Positions 45,446-54,786 are shown, counted from the stretch's first letter. The stretch is 64,000 nt of DNA from Chitinivibrio alkaliphilus ACht1 (GCF_000474745.1 NZ_ASJR01000003.1:62001-126000); one strand, 5' to 3'. The notes: a model not told the origin generated them from the letters alone. Made by a program: numbers and translations.

Positions 45446-46199
45446 TTTTTTCGTTGCTATTTTTCTTTTTTTGCTTGGGAATCTTTACGGTGGAGAGGAA
45501 TCTGTTGAAACCACGGAGGTGGCGTATCACGGCTTTCACCTTGGTGCTGGCTGGCAGTTTGGTTCTTGCGACATAACCGCTTCTTGGGTGCGTGCATATA
45601 CAGACGTGGGAGAGAAGCGTCTTGATTCATTGCGTGAAATGGAAGCCGGCAACTATCGATTACGTTCGTTACAGGATCCGGGGAGTCATGCCAATAGTTT
45701 TTCCATATCTCTGGGATATACCTTTCATATTGATTCACTACAGGCTATTTCCGTGAGCGGACTGTACGGTTTTAGCCGTAAAACCCTCTCTTATGAAATT
45801 CGCGATCTTCTTGATACCTCGTTTGCATTGCATGAGGAGTATCGTCTCTGGCATCATCGGGGCGGAGTACGAGTCCGTTTTTTTCACGGGTTTCTCCCGG
45901 AACTTTTCTCTATTTCAGGTTATGAGCAGGGTGGTATTTCTTTTTCAGCAGGACTCCGTACGGATCTGTTTTCTCACGGAAGTCGTTCTCTTGGGTGGGG
46001 GGGGCTTTGGGGCGCTTCTCTCTATGGGGTGCGTCAGAGCAATTTTGGATCTGCTCGAAGAATATCCCTCGGCTATGAAGGGGGACGAACGATCTCTCAA
46101 GGATCTCTGGAAAAGCTTATCCCGGGTAAGGATGAAGCTGGGGGACATTTTTTTCATACCATGATACTTCATGTGGAGGTCTTTTTAACGGATGAATAA
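45420..46199 (+). CDS. Exported protein of unknown function, probable outer-membrane beta structure
   Basis: The 259-residue protein starts inside the tsaB gene with AGGA and a signal peptide (LGDFFVAIFLFLLGNLYG). The mature part has alternating aromatic strands such as FHLGAGWQFGSCDITASWV, NSFSISLGYTFHI and GISFSAGLRTDLF, as in small outer-membrane barrels. I do not recognise the family. The frame is open further upstream to 45225, but that part only shadows tsaB. The stop overlaps the nth start by 8 nt. Confidence 0.65.
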   Translation: MQKGTALGDFFVAIFLFLLGNLYGGEESVETTEVAYHGFHLGAGWQFGSCDITASWVRAYTDVGEKRLDSLREMEAGNYRLRSLQDPGSHANSFSISLGYTFHIDSLQAISVSGLYGFSRKTLSYEIRDLLDTSFALHEEYRLWHHRGGVRVRFFHGFLPELFSISGYEQGGISFSAGLRTDLFSHGSRSLGWGGLWGASLYGVRQSNFGSARRISLGYEGGRTISQGSLEKLIPGKDEAGGHFFHTMILHVEVFLTDE

Positions 46200-46851
46200 G
46201 GAAGAACGACTTGCTCGTATTTATACCTATCTTGAAAGGCTGTTCTATTCCCATAAAATGCCTGTTATTGACCTTATGAAAGTGGGAGGTGAGTCTCCAT
46301 TCCGCCTTCTCGTTGCAACGATTTTGAGCAGTAGAACAAAAGATGAGGTGACCTCTCAAGCAGCAGCGCGGCTCTTTGAGAAAGCTGATACCCTTGAAGC
46401 GTTGGCGCGTCTTTCTGAAAGCGAAATAGCTCAACGTATTTATCCCGTGGGGTTTTATAAAACAAAGGCACGACATCTTAGAAAATTGCCGGAGGTTGTG
46501 TTACATCAGTTTGGAGGAATCATTCCCCACACGATGGACGAACTTGTGTGTCTTCCTGGGGTTGGTAGAAAAACAGCTGCTCTTGTTGCGGCCACGGCTT
46601 TTGATCAAGATACAATTTGTGTTGATACCCATGTGCATCGTATTACAAATCGTCTTGGCTTTGTGAGCACGAAAACGCCGGCTGAAACAGAGCGTGCTCT
46701 CATGGAATATCTCCCTGTACAGTATTGGAAAAAGACGAACGCCTATTTTGTTTCTTTTGGACAGAATATCTGTCGGCCCGTGGGGCCACGGTGTACGGAG
46801 TGTTCCTTACAGGATTTATGCCCATATTATGCGGGCAAAGATCAGTCATAA
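46192..46851 (+). CDS. nth: Endonuclease III, DNA glycosylase/AP lyase
   Basis: The 219-residue enzyme has the helix-hairpin-helix LPGVGRKTA with the lyase lysine K127, the catalytic D145 in VDTHVHR, and a C-terminal 4Fe-4S site with Cys spacing C-x6-C-x2-C-x5-C (CRPVGPRCTECSLQDLC). It removes oxidised pyrimidines. It is the last gene of the tsaB group and converges on the haem operon. Confidence 0.96.
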   Translation: MNKEERLARIYTYLERLFYSHKMPVIDLMKVGGESPFRLLVATILSSRTKDEVTSQAAARLFEKADTLEALARLSESEIAQRIYPVGFYKTKARHLRKLPEVVLHQFGGIIPHTMDELVCLPGVGRKTAALVAATAFDQDTICVDTHVHRITNRLGFVSTKTPAETERALMEYLPVQYWKKTNAYFVSFGQNICRPVGPRCTECSLQDLCPYYAGKDQS

Positions 46852-46918
46852 GAGGCGACTTCGGGGGGGGAAGCCGTTTCTCTTCCGCCGCATACTCTTC
46901 TTCCTTGTTTTGCTTTTT

Positions 46919-48865
46919 TTATAATGTGTGTTTCCTCATGGGCCATCGTACGATGCGGGAGGAGGGTACTCCCTGGTTCATAAGATGCTTCTTTGTGGGA
47001 TCGCCGTATACAAGGCAGGTGCAGTGAGAGGGTATTTCTGTGTAGATATCAAGAAAGGCATCCACGGTACTGGCGGAGGTAAAAAACAGTGCATCAAAGC
47101 GGGTCAGGGATATCTTTGGCTGGGTGCGAAAAAGAGTGTCATACACGGCAAGGGGATATACCTTCTCAATGCTATGGAGGATATTGTCTGAACGATTTGA
47201 GCAGGGGTACAGCCACGATGCGGCATCGCTTCTTATTATTTCCTCGGCAAGATGCTGAGAATCGGCCACGGGGGGGATGTAGTCAACGGATATGTTTCGG
47301 CGCTGCAATTCATGAGCTGTATGGGGCCCCACGGCAGCTACACGTACCTTTGACGGGATGTCCCAGCGGGAAAGGTAGTGTTCCACGCCCCCGTGGGAGG
47401 TGAAGAGTATTCCCTCAAAATCAACTGACGGAAAGGTTGCCCTGCGCGACTGGAGCTGTATGAGAGGATAGGGGCAGATCCGGCGGGGAAGATAGACCCG
47501 CTCCGGTGAAATTCCCGTAAAAAGAATGCGGGGAGATTCTTCTACAGAGGTGGCACAGGGGCCGGCGATATAGATTCCCGGCGGGCGAAGCTCAATCTGA
47601 GGAAGGGCTTCCACGGTGGTGTGTTCAATTTGTTCGTCAGGCCAGGCGGTGCGATGGACCGCCACAACGGGATCGGCGGGATCAAGGCCGCGGCGAAGAA
47701 GCTCTGCCTTCACCTCTTCAGGACGGGAGGTACCCATAAATACAGCCTGGGTTGTCCGATGCTTTTCTTCTTCCGTGGTGTTTTTCCCGTAATGAGCGGA
47801 AAAGGCGGCAAAGCCGCCGGCGGTTTCACGAAGGGTAAGGGGTATACGGGCCGCAGCGGCGGCTGCCTGAAAAGAACTGATTCCGGGAATCACCTCACAA
47901 TGGATATGTTCCCGTCGGGCCGCCCGTATCTCCTCCCCACCCCGTGAAAAAAGCAATGGATCTCCGCCCTTGAGGCGCACCACCCGTTTTCCCCTTCGTG
48001 CTGCTGCAAGGAGCCGCGCTGTTATATCCTCCTGGGGATGCGAATGTTTTCCCTTTCGCTTCCCAACAAAGACAGTCTCACGGGTACAGTAGTCCAGGAG
48101 ACGGGGGTCAAGGAGGGCGTCGTAGAACACAATATCTGCACTTTTCAGGGCAGAAACGCCCCGCAGGGTGAGGAGGTCCGGTGCACCGGGGCCAGCTCCC
48201 ACAAGGGTGATACGTCCCAGATTTTTACGGCTGTCATGTTCGTGAAGGAGTGCAAGGAGCGGATAATTATTCTCACGGCAGACAAGGCCCAGTTTCCCCT
48301 GCAGGGGATGCGTTTTAAGGGGAAGCCGTTCTGTTATAAGATCTTTTTTCCCCAGGCGAAGAAGGGCACACGTTGCGACGATTATGGCATCAACCTCTTC
48401 CCGCTCAAGATAGGCAAGACGCTCTTCTATGGAGCCGCGGATGGATACAATCTCAAGGTCGGGACGCAGGGCAAGAATCTGATCGCGGCGGCTTTGGGAG
48501 CTGGTGCCGAGGCGAGCCTTTTTGGGGAGTTTTGCAAGGGAGAGTCCGGAGCGGCTCACCAGGGCATCCGATGAGTCTTTTCCCTCTGTATGAGCCCCAA
48601 GGACAAGGCCGGAGGGGAGTTTTTCGGGCATATCCTTGGCCGCATGAGCTCCTATGTCAATGGTTCCCTGCAGTATTTTTTCATCAATATCGGCGGTAAA
48701 AAAATCGTCCCGCAGCCCTGACGTCATAAGGGAGGTTGTTTTATCCCGGTCGCCGGGGGAGTCAAACCAGTGAGGTTCCCATTCCACGTGCGGGAAAAGG
48801 GCGGATATCTCCTCTACCTGAGCCCGGGCAAGGGGGCTTTTACGACTTCCGATTCGTAGCTTCAT
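46919..48865 (-). CDS. HemC-CobA-HemD triple fusion with truncated HemC domain
   Basis: This 648-residue protein joins three tetrapyrrole enzymes. Residues 1-216 match porphobilinogen deaminase domains 1 and 2 (IGSRKSPLARAQ, AAKDMPEKLPSG, GTSSQSRRDQI, RGSIEERLAYL). Residues 217-438 are uroporphyrinogen-III C-methyltransferase (VGAGPGAPDLLTLRG, VRLKGGDPLLFSRGGEE, PGISSF). Residues 445-648 match uroporphyrinogen-III synthase (ILFTSHGGVEHYL, ALFFTSASTVDAFL). The third HemC domain, which carries the cysteine for the dipyrromethane cofactor, appears absent; the next domain starts right after LLHEHDSRKNLG. Either it works without that domain, another protein supplies it, or this branch is inactive. 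GGAGG supports the start at 48865, overlapping hemA by 26 nt. The pathway leads to sirohaem, needed for sulfite reductase. Confidence 0.88.
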   Translation of the reverse strand: MKLRIGSRKSPLARAQVEEISALFPHVEWEPHWFDSPGDRDKTTSLMTSGLRDDFFTADIDEKILQGTIDIGAHAAKDMPEKLPSGLVLGAHTEGKDSSDALVSRSGLSLAKLPKKARLGTSSQSRRDQILALRPDLEIVSIRGSIEERLAYLEREEVDAIIVATCALLRLGKKDLITERLPLKTHPLQGKLGLVCRENNYPLLALLHEHDSRKNLGRITLVGAGPGAPDLLTLRGVSALKSADIVFYDALLDPRLLDYCTRETVFVGKRKGKHSHPQEDITARLLAAARRGKRVVRLKGGDPLLFSRGGEEIRAARREHIHCEVIPGISSFQAAAAAARIPLTLRETAGGFAAFSAHYGKNTTEEEKHRTTQAVFMGTSRPEEVKAELLRRGLDPADPVVAVHRTAWPDEQIEHTTVEALPQIELRPPGIYIAGPCATSVEESPRILFTGISPERVYLPRRICPYPLIQLQSRRATFPSVDFEGILFTSHGGVEHYLSRWDIPSKVRVAAVGPHTAHELQRRNISVDYIPPVADSQHLAEEIIRSDAASWLYPCSNRSDNILHSIEKVYPLAVYDTLFRTQPKISLTRFDALFFTSASTVDAFLDIYTEIPSHCTCLVYGDPTKKHLMNQGVPSSRIVRWPMRKHTL

Positions 48866-49763
48866 GATAGTGGCCTCCGTAGAAGAGTTGACGGGTAAAA
48901 CAGGAGCGTTCGAAGGCGGCGTATTCCTCATCAATAATTTTCATGGCAGGGAAAATCTCTTTTTGCCGTTGTCCAAGGGAGTGGGAAATCTTTTCCTCCA
49001 CATCCTCTGTGTTGTAGAGGGTGTAGCTGTGGCCGGTTCCAATTTCCGGGGGAATATCCCGGGGAACGGCAAGATCAATAATCAGGCGGTGCACCCTGTC
49101 CCGGGGGAAATCTTCCGGGGTAAGGAGGTAGTGCGGTGCCCCTGTTGCCGAGACAATAACAGTCTGTGCGGGAAGTATGGTTGCAAGATTTTTGAGGGGA
49201 ACCCACGATGCATTATAGGTGCCGCAAAGGGGGAGGGCATGTTCCTTTGTCCGGTTGCAGAGGGTGAGGAAAAAACACTCACGGCGAAACAGATGGGCCA
49301 GAATCTGCCGGGTTATATCCGTTGTACCCACTACGAGAAACCGATTTTCCGGCCTGAGGAATCCCGTTTCCTCCATTACTTTCAGTGCTCCGTGGGCATG
49401 GGAGATGGCACCCCGGGAGAGGTTGGTTTCCCGGCGTACGCGCTTTCCCGTCCGCAGGGCTGCCTGAAACAAATGATGGAGTCCCGGTGAAATATATCCC
49501 TCCCGGACAGCGCTCATGTAGGCACGTTTTACCTGCCCCTGGATGTGATTCTCCCCGATAAGGGAGGATTCCAGACCGGCAGTTACCCTGAACAGGTGGA
49601 GCGCCACTTCTCTGGGGGCTCGTCCGGTTCCCCGATAGAGCTCCACGCGGTTGCAGGTATGGAGAAGAACATGCGGCCCCGTGCACAGCGGCTGTATCTG
49701 GTGCAGGAGGTCTTCCCGCTCTTCCAGTGTCAGAAGCTGGTCACCGCCGATCTTCTCAATCAT
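48840..49763 (-). CDS. hemA: Glutamyl-tRNA reductase, short form
   Basis: The 307-residue protein has the catalytic cysteine in LLHTCNRVELY, the LIGENHIQGQVKRAY loop, and an NADPH domain with FLVVGTTDITRQIL. It makes glutamate-1-semialdehyde for tetrapyrroles. It is about 100 residues shorter than typical HemA: the N-terminal GINHKTAP-type strand is missing and the C-terminal dimerisation helices are reduced. The start at 49763 overlaps sirC by 8 nt; the longer frame runs inside sirC and shows no family similarity. Confidence 0.85.
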   Translation of the reverse strand: MIEKIGGDQLLTLEEREDLLHQIQPLCTGPHVLLHTCNRVELYRGTGRAPREVALHLFRVTAGLESSLIGENHIQGQVKRAYMSAVREGYISPGLHHLFQAALRTGKRVRRETNLSRGAISHAHGALKVMEETGFLRPENRFLVVGTTDITRQILAHLFRRECFFLTLCNRTKEHALPLCGTYNASWVPLKNLATILPAQTVIVSATGAPHYLLTPEDFPRDRVHRLIIDLAVPRDIPPEIGTGHSYTLYNTEDVEEKISHSLGQRQKEIFPAMKIIDEEYAAFERSCFTRQLFYGGHYHEATNRKS

Positions 49764-50208
49764 TCCTTCCCCCTGCGAGAAAATCCCTGATGCGATTTCG
49801 CAGGGCAATGGATGCCCGCGGATTTGTTGCGTTTGAAGTGACCCCCACACTCATTTCCCCCTCGCGGTACAGGGCAGGAGAGACAAAGTCACAGTGGGAA
49901 GGGTCGTCCACCACATTTACCAAAATCCGTCGTTGCTGTGCATCATGGCCGATTTGCTGGTTTTTGCTGCGATCGTTTGTGGCTGCATAGACAATATGGG
50001 CTCCCTGAAGAAGATCAGGGTGATATTCCCGCTGCTCATGCCAGATAAGGGGAAGCTGGCGAATTTCCCCGCATACCTCCCGGGCAAAGAGCTCCACAGA
50101 GGCCTCATAGGCACAGAGGGTGCGTGCCTTTTGCAATGCCACGGATCCGCCGCCGATAATAACAACCCGCCTGTTTTTGAGATTGAGTCCCACCGGAAGA
50201 TATGCCAT
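49756..50208 (-). CDS. Precorrin-2 dehydrogenase / sirohydrochlorin ferrochelatase-like (CysG N-terminal domain)
   Basis: The 150-residue protein is a single Rossmann-domain CysG-A/Met8 homologue: LPVGLNLKNRRVVIIGGGSVALQKA, then YAATNDRSKNQQIGHDA and VNVVDDPSHCDFVSPALYREGEMSVGVTSNATNP. It oxidises precorrin-2 with NAD and may insert iron to finish sirohaem. At 150 residues it lacks the C-terminal helices of full-length Met8 or SirC, so the chelatase step may belong elsewhere. TAGGAG precedes the ATG. It sits 8 nt behind cysN. Confidence 0.88.
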   Translation of the reverse strand: MAYLPVGLNLKNRRVVIIGGGSVALQKARTLCAYEASVELFAREVCGEIRQLPLIWHEQREYHPDLLQGAHIVYAATNDRSKNQQIGHDAQQRRILVNVVDDPSHCDFVSPALYREGEMSVGVTSNATNPRASIALRNRIRDFLAGGRND

Positions 50209-50216
50209 TACTTCTC

Positions 50217-52053
50217 CTAAATAGTGTATTCCGGTAATATATCTTCTTCCTTCAGCTGTTCATATATCCTTATGACAGCCTTGTCTACGGAGATATCCTC
50301 AGGGAGGATCAGGTTGATTTCTTTACGGGGGAGGGGCGTGTCGCCGCAGGAAATGACGAAAAACTCATGAGGTGCTGCAAGGTGGCGCATCTGTTTCAGG
50401 TCGTAGGCATGAACCAGATCCAAGGGAGTGATAAAAATAAGACCTGCATCGGTGAGGATCCGGGATAGCTCCCCCAAACGACGGATATGTTCATCCCTGT
50501 TAAAGGATGCATCCTGCACATCAGAATCAAGGCCGCCCTTTATATTTGACATGCCGAGATAGTAGGGAGCAAAGCCGGCGGAAAAAAGGTATTTTTCAAG
50601 GGCCCGGGCTATGTCCCGCTTTAGCCCCCTGTCTGTACCAATACACAGGACCGTTTTTCCCCGATGGCCATACCGCGCATGGCGTTTTTTTTGTGTTACC
50701 AGCCCCGTTTCCCAGAAGAATTCACGACGCTGAACATGTGCCTCCAGACTTTCGTCACCGGTGTCGTCAAAGCTCTTTCCCTCCAACACCATACCGGCTG
50801 CGACAGTACCATGATGGAGGGGATCGATAATTATAAATGCGCCGGTTTGAGGGTTTTTGCTGAAGGGGTCAATATATATCGGCTGGGTGGTACTGAGGCG
50901 GATGCGACCGATTCCGTTGAGGGGGAGGGAGTTGGCCTCTTCTTTCTCCAGAGTGTTTACATTCACGGCATAGACAAGGGAGTCCACCCGCGCTTTTATG
51001 GTACGTCCGCAATGGCGAAGCAAAACGGGGGTTCCCGGGTGAAGGGGGGATTCACTCATCCAGACGGTGACCGCTTCAAAAAGAGAACGTACCTGTGGGG
51101 GATTGTGGGGATGTACCAGCATATCACCGCTGCTGATATCAACCTCATCTGAGAGGACAAGGGTTACGGCCTGACCGGCAAAGGCTGAATCCAATGAGCC
51201 GTCGGCAGTAACAATTTCCTGTACCGTGGTTTCCCGGCGCGAGGGAAGGACCTGTATTTTGTCTCCCCGGTGTATCGCGCCTGAGGCAACAGTTCCTGAA
51301 AAACCGCGAAAATCAAGGGTTGGTCGGTTTACATACTGCACGGGGTAGCGGAAATCCGTAAAATTTTCCCCCTTATGAACGGGGACTTTTTCCAGACGTG
51401 GCAAGAGAGGTTCATCCGTATACCAGGGGGTATTGGAAGACGGGTTAACCACATTGTCGCCCTTGAGGGCGGAAAGGGGTATAAAATAGATGTCTTCAAA
51501 ATCCATCTCCCGAGAAAACTCCTCAAAATCTTTGCGAATACGTGCAAAGACCTCTTCGGAATAGTCCACAAGATCCATTTTGTTTATCGCCACCACCACC
51601 TGTTGTATACCCAAAAGAGATACGATAAAGCTGTGGCGTTTTGTCTGAGTGATTACTCCCTTTCGGGCATCAATCAAAACAACGGCAAGTTTTGCCGTGG
51701 ATGCCCCCGTTGCCATATTACGGGTGTACTGTTCATGTCCCGGCGTGTCGGCAATAATAAATTTTTCGTGCCGGAGTGGAGAAGTAGCGGTAGGCAACAT
51801 CAATAGTAATTCCCTGTTCGCGCTCGGCCTTTAATCCATCAAGGAGCAGGGAGTAGTCAAACTCTTCGTCCCCCTTATTTTCGCGGTTTTTGCTTTCCTC
51901 CCCCAGCTTAGCCAACTGGTCGTCATAGATTAGCTTGCTGTCAAAGAGCAGGCGGCCAATGAGGGTGGATTTTCCGTCATCCACGGAACCGCAGGTGATG
52001 AAGCGAAGAAGGTCCTTGTGTTCGTGCGTATCAAGAAAGGTGTCGATATTCAT
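50217..52053 (-). CDS. cysN: Sulfate adenylyltransferase large subunit with degenerate APS-kinase domain (CysN-CysC-like), one-base frameshift
   Basis: The N-terminal frame (52053 to about 51767) encodes the GTPase start with [18 protein letters not shown] and ends [11 protein letters not shown], then runs out of frame. The second frame continues [22 protein letters not shown]. Removing one base from the five-T run at 51762-51766 joins them into about 611 residues. EF-Tu-like domains are followed by a C-terminal 150-residue region aligned to APS kinase, but its P-loop reads GTDRGLKRD instead of GLSGSGKST and the DGDNVR motif is lost. CysN with CysD makes APS from sulfate and ATP, driven by GTP. 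The frameshift is probably a sequencing error. AGAGGA precedes the start. Confidence 0.88.
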
Positions 52054-52077
52054 GGTGTATCCTCTTTACCGGTTGAT

Positions 52078-52986
52078 TTAGAAGTATCCTTCCCGTTTTT
52101 TCTGCTCCATGGAACTGTCTCCATCATGGTCGATAACCCGTGTGGATCGTTCGGAATCACGGGTTTCCATCATTTCTGCAACGATTTTTTCCACCGTATC
52201 TGCCTCAGACTCCACCGCCCCTGTCAGGGGATAGCACCCCAGGGTTCTGAAACGGACTTTCTTCATGTGGACCTCCTCCCCTTTCCTGAGGGGAAATCTC
52301 TCATCATCCACCATAATGAGGGTGCCGTCACGTTCCACTACGGGGCGCTCCTTTGCAAAATAGAGGGGGACAATCGGGATTTTTTCAAGGCGGATATACT
52401 GCCAGATATCAAGCTCTGTCCAGTTTGACAGGGGAAAAACACGGACGCTTTCCCCTATGTTGAGTTTGCCGTTATAGATATTCCACAGTTCGGGACGCTG
52501 ATTTTTGGGATCCCACTGGTGGTGGGTATCGCGAAAGGAGTAGATACGTTCCTTTGCCCGGGACCGTTCTTCGTCGCGGCGCGCGCCCCCAAATGCACAG
52601 TCGTAGCGCCCCTTATTCAGTGCCTGAAGCAGGGCCTGGGTTTTCATAATGTCGGTATATTTTCTGCTTCCCAGTGTAAAGGGGGTTGCTCCCATTTCAA
52701 TGCCGTCGCGGTTGATGTGTTCCAAGCATTCCAGACCGTTTTCTTCGCAAAAGCGATCACGGAAGCTGATCATCTCCCGAAACTTCCAGGTGGTATTTAT
52801 ATGGAGCAGTTTAAAGGGGATTTTTCCCGGATAAAAGGCTTTTTGCGCCAGGCGGACCATAACCCCTGAGTCCTTCCCAATGGAGTAGAGCATGACAGGG
52901 TTTTCAAACTGGCTGACGGCGTCACGAATAATATGGATGCTTTCTGCTTCCAGTTGTTTCAGCTGGCTGAGGGAATAATCGGTCAT
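52078..52986 (-). CDS. cysD: Sulfate adenylyltransferase small subunit
   Basis: The 302-residue protein belongs to the PP-loop ATP pyrophosphatase group with [18 protein letters not shown], then [19 protein letters not shown] and the C-terminal [14 protein letters not shown]. It adenylates sulfate together with CysN. The longer frame upstream overlaps cysH; the ATG at 52986 follows AAAGGAAAGG and gives the standard N-terminus ([20 protein letters not shown]). Confidence 0.96.
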   Translation of the reverse strand: MTDYSLSQLKQLEAESIHIIRDAVSQFENPVMLYSIGKDSGVMVRLAQKAFYPGKIPFKLLHINTTWKFREMISFRDRFCEENGLECLEHINRDGIEMGATPFTLGSRKYTDIMKTQALLQALNKGRYDCAFGGARRDEERSRAKERIYSFRDTHHQWDPKNQRPELWNIYNGKLNIGESVRVFPLSNWTELDIWQYIRLEKIPIVPLYFAKERPVVERDGTLIMVDDERFPLRKGEEVHMKKVRFRTLGCYPLTGAVESEADTVEKIVAEMMETRDSERSTRVIDHDGDSSMEQKKREGYF

Positions 52987-52999
52987 AGCCTTTCCTTTC

Positions 53000-53701
53000 C
53001 TATTGTTTATGCAATCCGCACTCTTTGTGCTCAGGATCTTCCCACCACCACCGTCCGGCACGGATATCTTCGTCGGGGCCTATGGCGCGGGTACAGCAGG
53101 CACACCCAAGACTGCGAAACCCCTTTTTCTGCAGGGGATTAAAGGGTATATTCTCACGGTGGATAATTTCCCACACCTCTTGTTCGCTCCATTCCAAAAG
53201 GGGATTGATTTTCCATATATTCCAGTTATTGTCCCATTCGACGCGTTTCATAGATGTCCTCGTGGGGGCTTGCTCGCGTCTTAGGCCGGTAATCCAGCAG
53301 TCTGCCGTGTAAAGAATTTTCTTCAGGGGTTCTGTTTTCCGTATGCGGCAGCACTCCTTACGGGCTTCCACGGAGGTTCTGAAAAAATTGGGCCCCTCCC
53401 TGGCAATAACCGGTGCAAGCTCTGCTGCATCGGGAAATCCCACTTCACAGGAGTAATTATATTTTTGCAGGGTATAATCCATGACATCGTAGGTCTCCTG
53501 AAAAAGGCGTCCCGTATCCAGGGTGAAAATCCGGGCATTTTTCTCCTGTGAGAGAAACATCCAGGTGAGAAGCTGGTCTTCAATGGAAAAACTGCTGGCC
53601 AGGACAAGCCGTTTCGGCGAAAATGTTTGTAGTGCCCAGGTAAGGAGCTCCTCTGTTGTGAGTTTTTTTGTGTCTGCTTCATAGGTTGTGGGTGTACTCA
53701 T
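53000..53701 (-). CDS. cysH: Assimilatory APS reductase (thioredoxin-dependent)
   Basis: The 233-residue protein has the CysH fold ([27 protein letters not shown]). It has the CC...CxxC pattern of the Fe-S class: [22 protein letters not shown], plus the catalytic cysteine near the end in ECGLH. These cysteines mark APS rather than PAPS reductases. The enzyme reduces APS to sulfite with thioredoxin. It heads the sulfate/sirohaem operon, and AAGGA supports the ATG at 53701. Confidence 0.94.
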   Translation of the reverse strand: MSTPTTYEADTKKLTTEELLTWALQTFSPKRLVLASSFSIEDQLLTWMFLSQEKNARIFTLDTGRLFQETYDVMDYTLQKYNYSCEVGFPDAAELAPVIAREGPNFFRTSVEARKECCRIRKTEPLKKILYTADCWITGLRREQAPTRTSMKRVEWDNNWNIWKINPLLEWSEQEVWEIIHRENIPFNPLQKKGFRSLGCACCTRAIGPDEDIRAGRWWWEDPEHKECGLHKQ

Positions 53702-53728
53702 AACCAAATCCTTATAAAATACATGTGC

Positions 53729-53757
53729 AAGATATACATTTGTGGTTTTTATGTCAA
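53729..53757 (-). promoter_or_regulatory. Candidate promoter of the cysH operon
   Basis: On the minus strand a perfect TTGACA (53752-53757) stands 17 bp before TATCTT (53729-53734), and the start codon is about 28 bp further. The -35 box is consensus and the -10 moderate. A separate plus-strand TTGACA at 53772-53777 with TAATAT at 53793-53798 (15-bp spacing) may serve the divergent outer-membrane gene. Confidence 0.5.
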
Positions 53758-53879
53758 CTTTTTTTTAGAGTTTGACAGTATTAAAGTGATTCTAATATCC
53801 ATAGCACGTTTTTTATTGTAATTTTGGTTTTTATAGTACTATCTATGCACTTACAAATAACGTATCAGTGAGGTTTCTC

Positions 53880-54746
53880 ATGTATATTACGATGATAGCG
53901 GTTGCAGCAGTGCTCATGGCTATGACGTCTCTCTATGGTGAAGAACGGTATTATGACTGGATTCATGATCAGGAGGTGGGGGTTTCACAAGATCCTTCTA
54001 ACCCGATTGTATCGGATATCCAGATTGATCTGCAGGATTTTGATTTTTCTCAGCGTGAAGTAGATTTAGGAACCGGGGTTGAGTTTACCTTTGGAGAGCG
54101 TGGCACCTCTCTGACCATTCCCGTACGCTATGCTCCTCTCTGGGCCCCGGGGTTTAGTTTGCAATCCTATATTCCGATTATCTTTGGCAAGGAATATATA
54201 AACGATGATTTGGAAGAAGATACTAAGACCGGTTTGGGAGATATCTCCTTACGAGTTACCTATTTTCAGATTCTGGCAAACAACCTGCATATTGGTGGGG
54301 GTATTGGTACTATGTTGCCCACAGGCGAAGACTATATCCTTGGTGCAGGTACATTTGGGTTCAATACAAACCTCACCATTCATTATCCAACGCCTCAGGG
54401 GTTGCTTACGGCATCAGCCTATTATAGCTGGCGACTTGATGACGATATGGAGTATGAGACTTTTAAACACCCGTCCATTTGGAGTTTTAATCAAGGGTAT
54501 AAGCATTTTATCTGGCAGGGGTTGTCTGTTTCTGCGGTATCCAAGGTTAGTATGCTTGTGGGAAGAGACTCATGGGGAGACGACGACAATTTTGTTTTTT
54601 GGGATCTCTCACCGGTTATGGCATATGAAACACAGATTCCTCTTGTAAATTCTGTCTATGGGCGGGCACAATTTCCCGTGGCAGAAAGCGAAGATTGGAT
54701 TGAACGGGATCCTTCCTTTCATATTGGGTTTAACTCATTCTTCTAA
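53880..54746 (+). CDS. Outer-membrane beta-barrel protein, transporter-like
   Basis: The 288-residue protein has a signal peptide (MIAVAAVLMAMTSLYG) and a beta-barrel pattern with long amphipathic strands, for example TGLGDISLRVTYFQI, LHIGGGIGTMLPTGEDY and GFNTNLTIHYPT. It ends in aromatic F as outer-membrane proteins do. It resembles MetA-pathway or generic outer-membrane transporters, with no clear substrate. A GTG four codons upstream is open, but GAGG before the ATG at 53880 is better placed. It is divergent from cysH, which hints at but does not prove a link to sulfur compounds. Confidence 0.72.
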   Translation: MYITMIAVAAVLMAMTSLYGEERYYDWIHDQEVGVSQDPSNPIVSDIQIDLQDFDFSQREVDLGTGVEFTFGERGTSLTIPVRYAPLWAPGFSLQSYIPIIFGKEYINDDLEEDTKTGLGDISLRVTYFQILANNLHIGGGIGTMLPTGEDYILGAGTFGFNTNLTIHYPTPQGLLTASAYYSWRLDDDMEYETFKHPSIWSFNQGYKHFIWQGLSVSAVSKVSMLVGRDSWGDDDNFVFWDLSPVMAYETQIPLVNSVYGRAQFPVAESEDWIERDPSFHIGFNSFF

Positions 54747-54752
54747 GGATGA

Positions 54753-54774
54753 ACGCCGGGGTAATTCCCGGCGT
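54753..54774. terminator. GC-rich hairpin between convergent genes
   Basis: A perfect 8-bp stem ACGCCGGG / CCCGGCGT with a 6-nt loop lies just after the outer-membrane gene and 12 nt beyond the zinc-ribbon stop on the other strand. It has no T tract, so it may slow or protect transcript ends rather than terminate classically. Confidence 0.5.
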
Positions 54775-54786
54775 GTGAGTAGCACT

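Noticed and set aside
53772-53798. Plus-strand TTGACA / TATAAT-like pair as a firm promoter of the outer-membrane gene
   Set aside because: The spacing is only 15 bp. It is mentioned with the cysH promoter but not listed separately.
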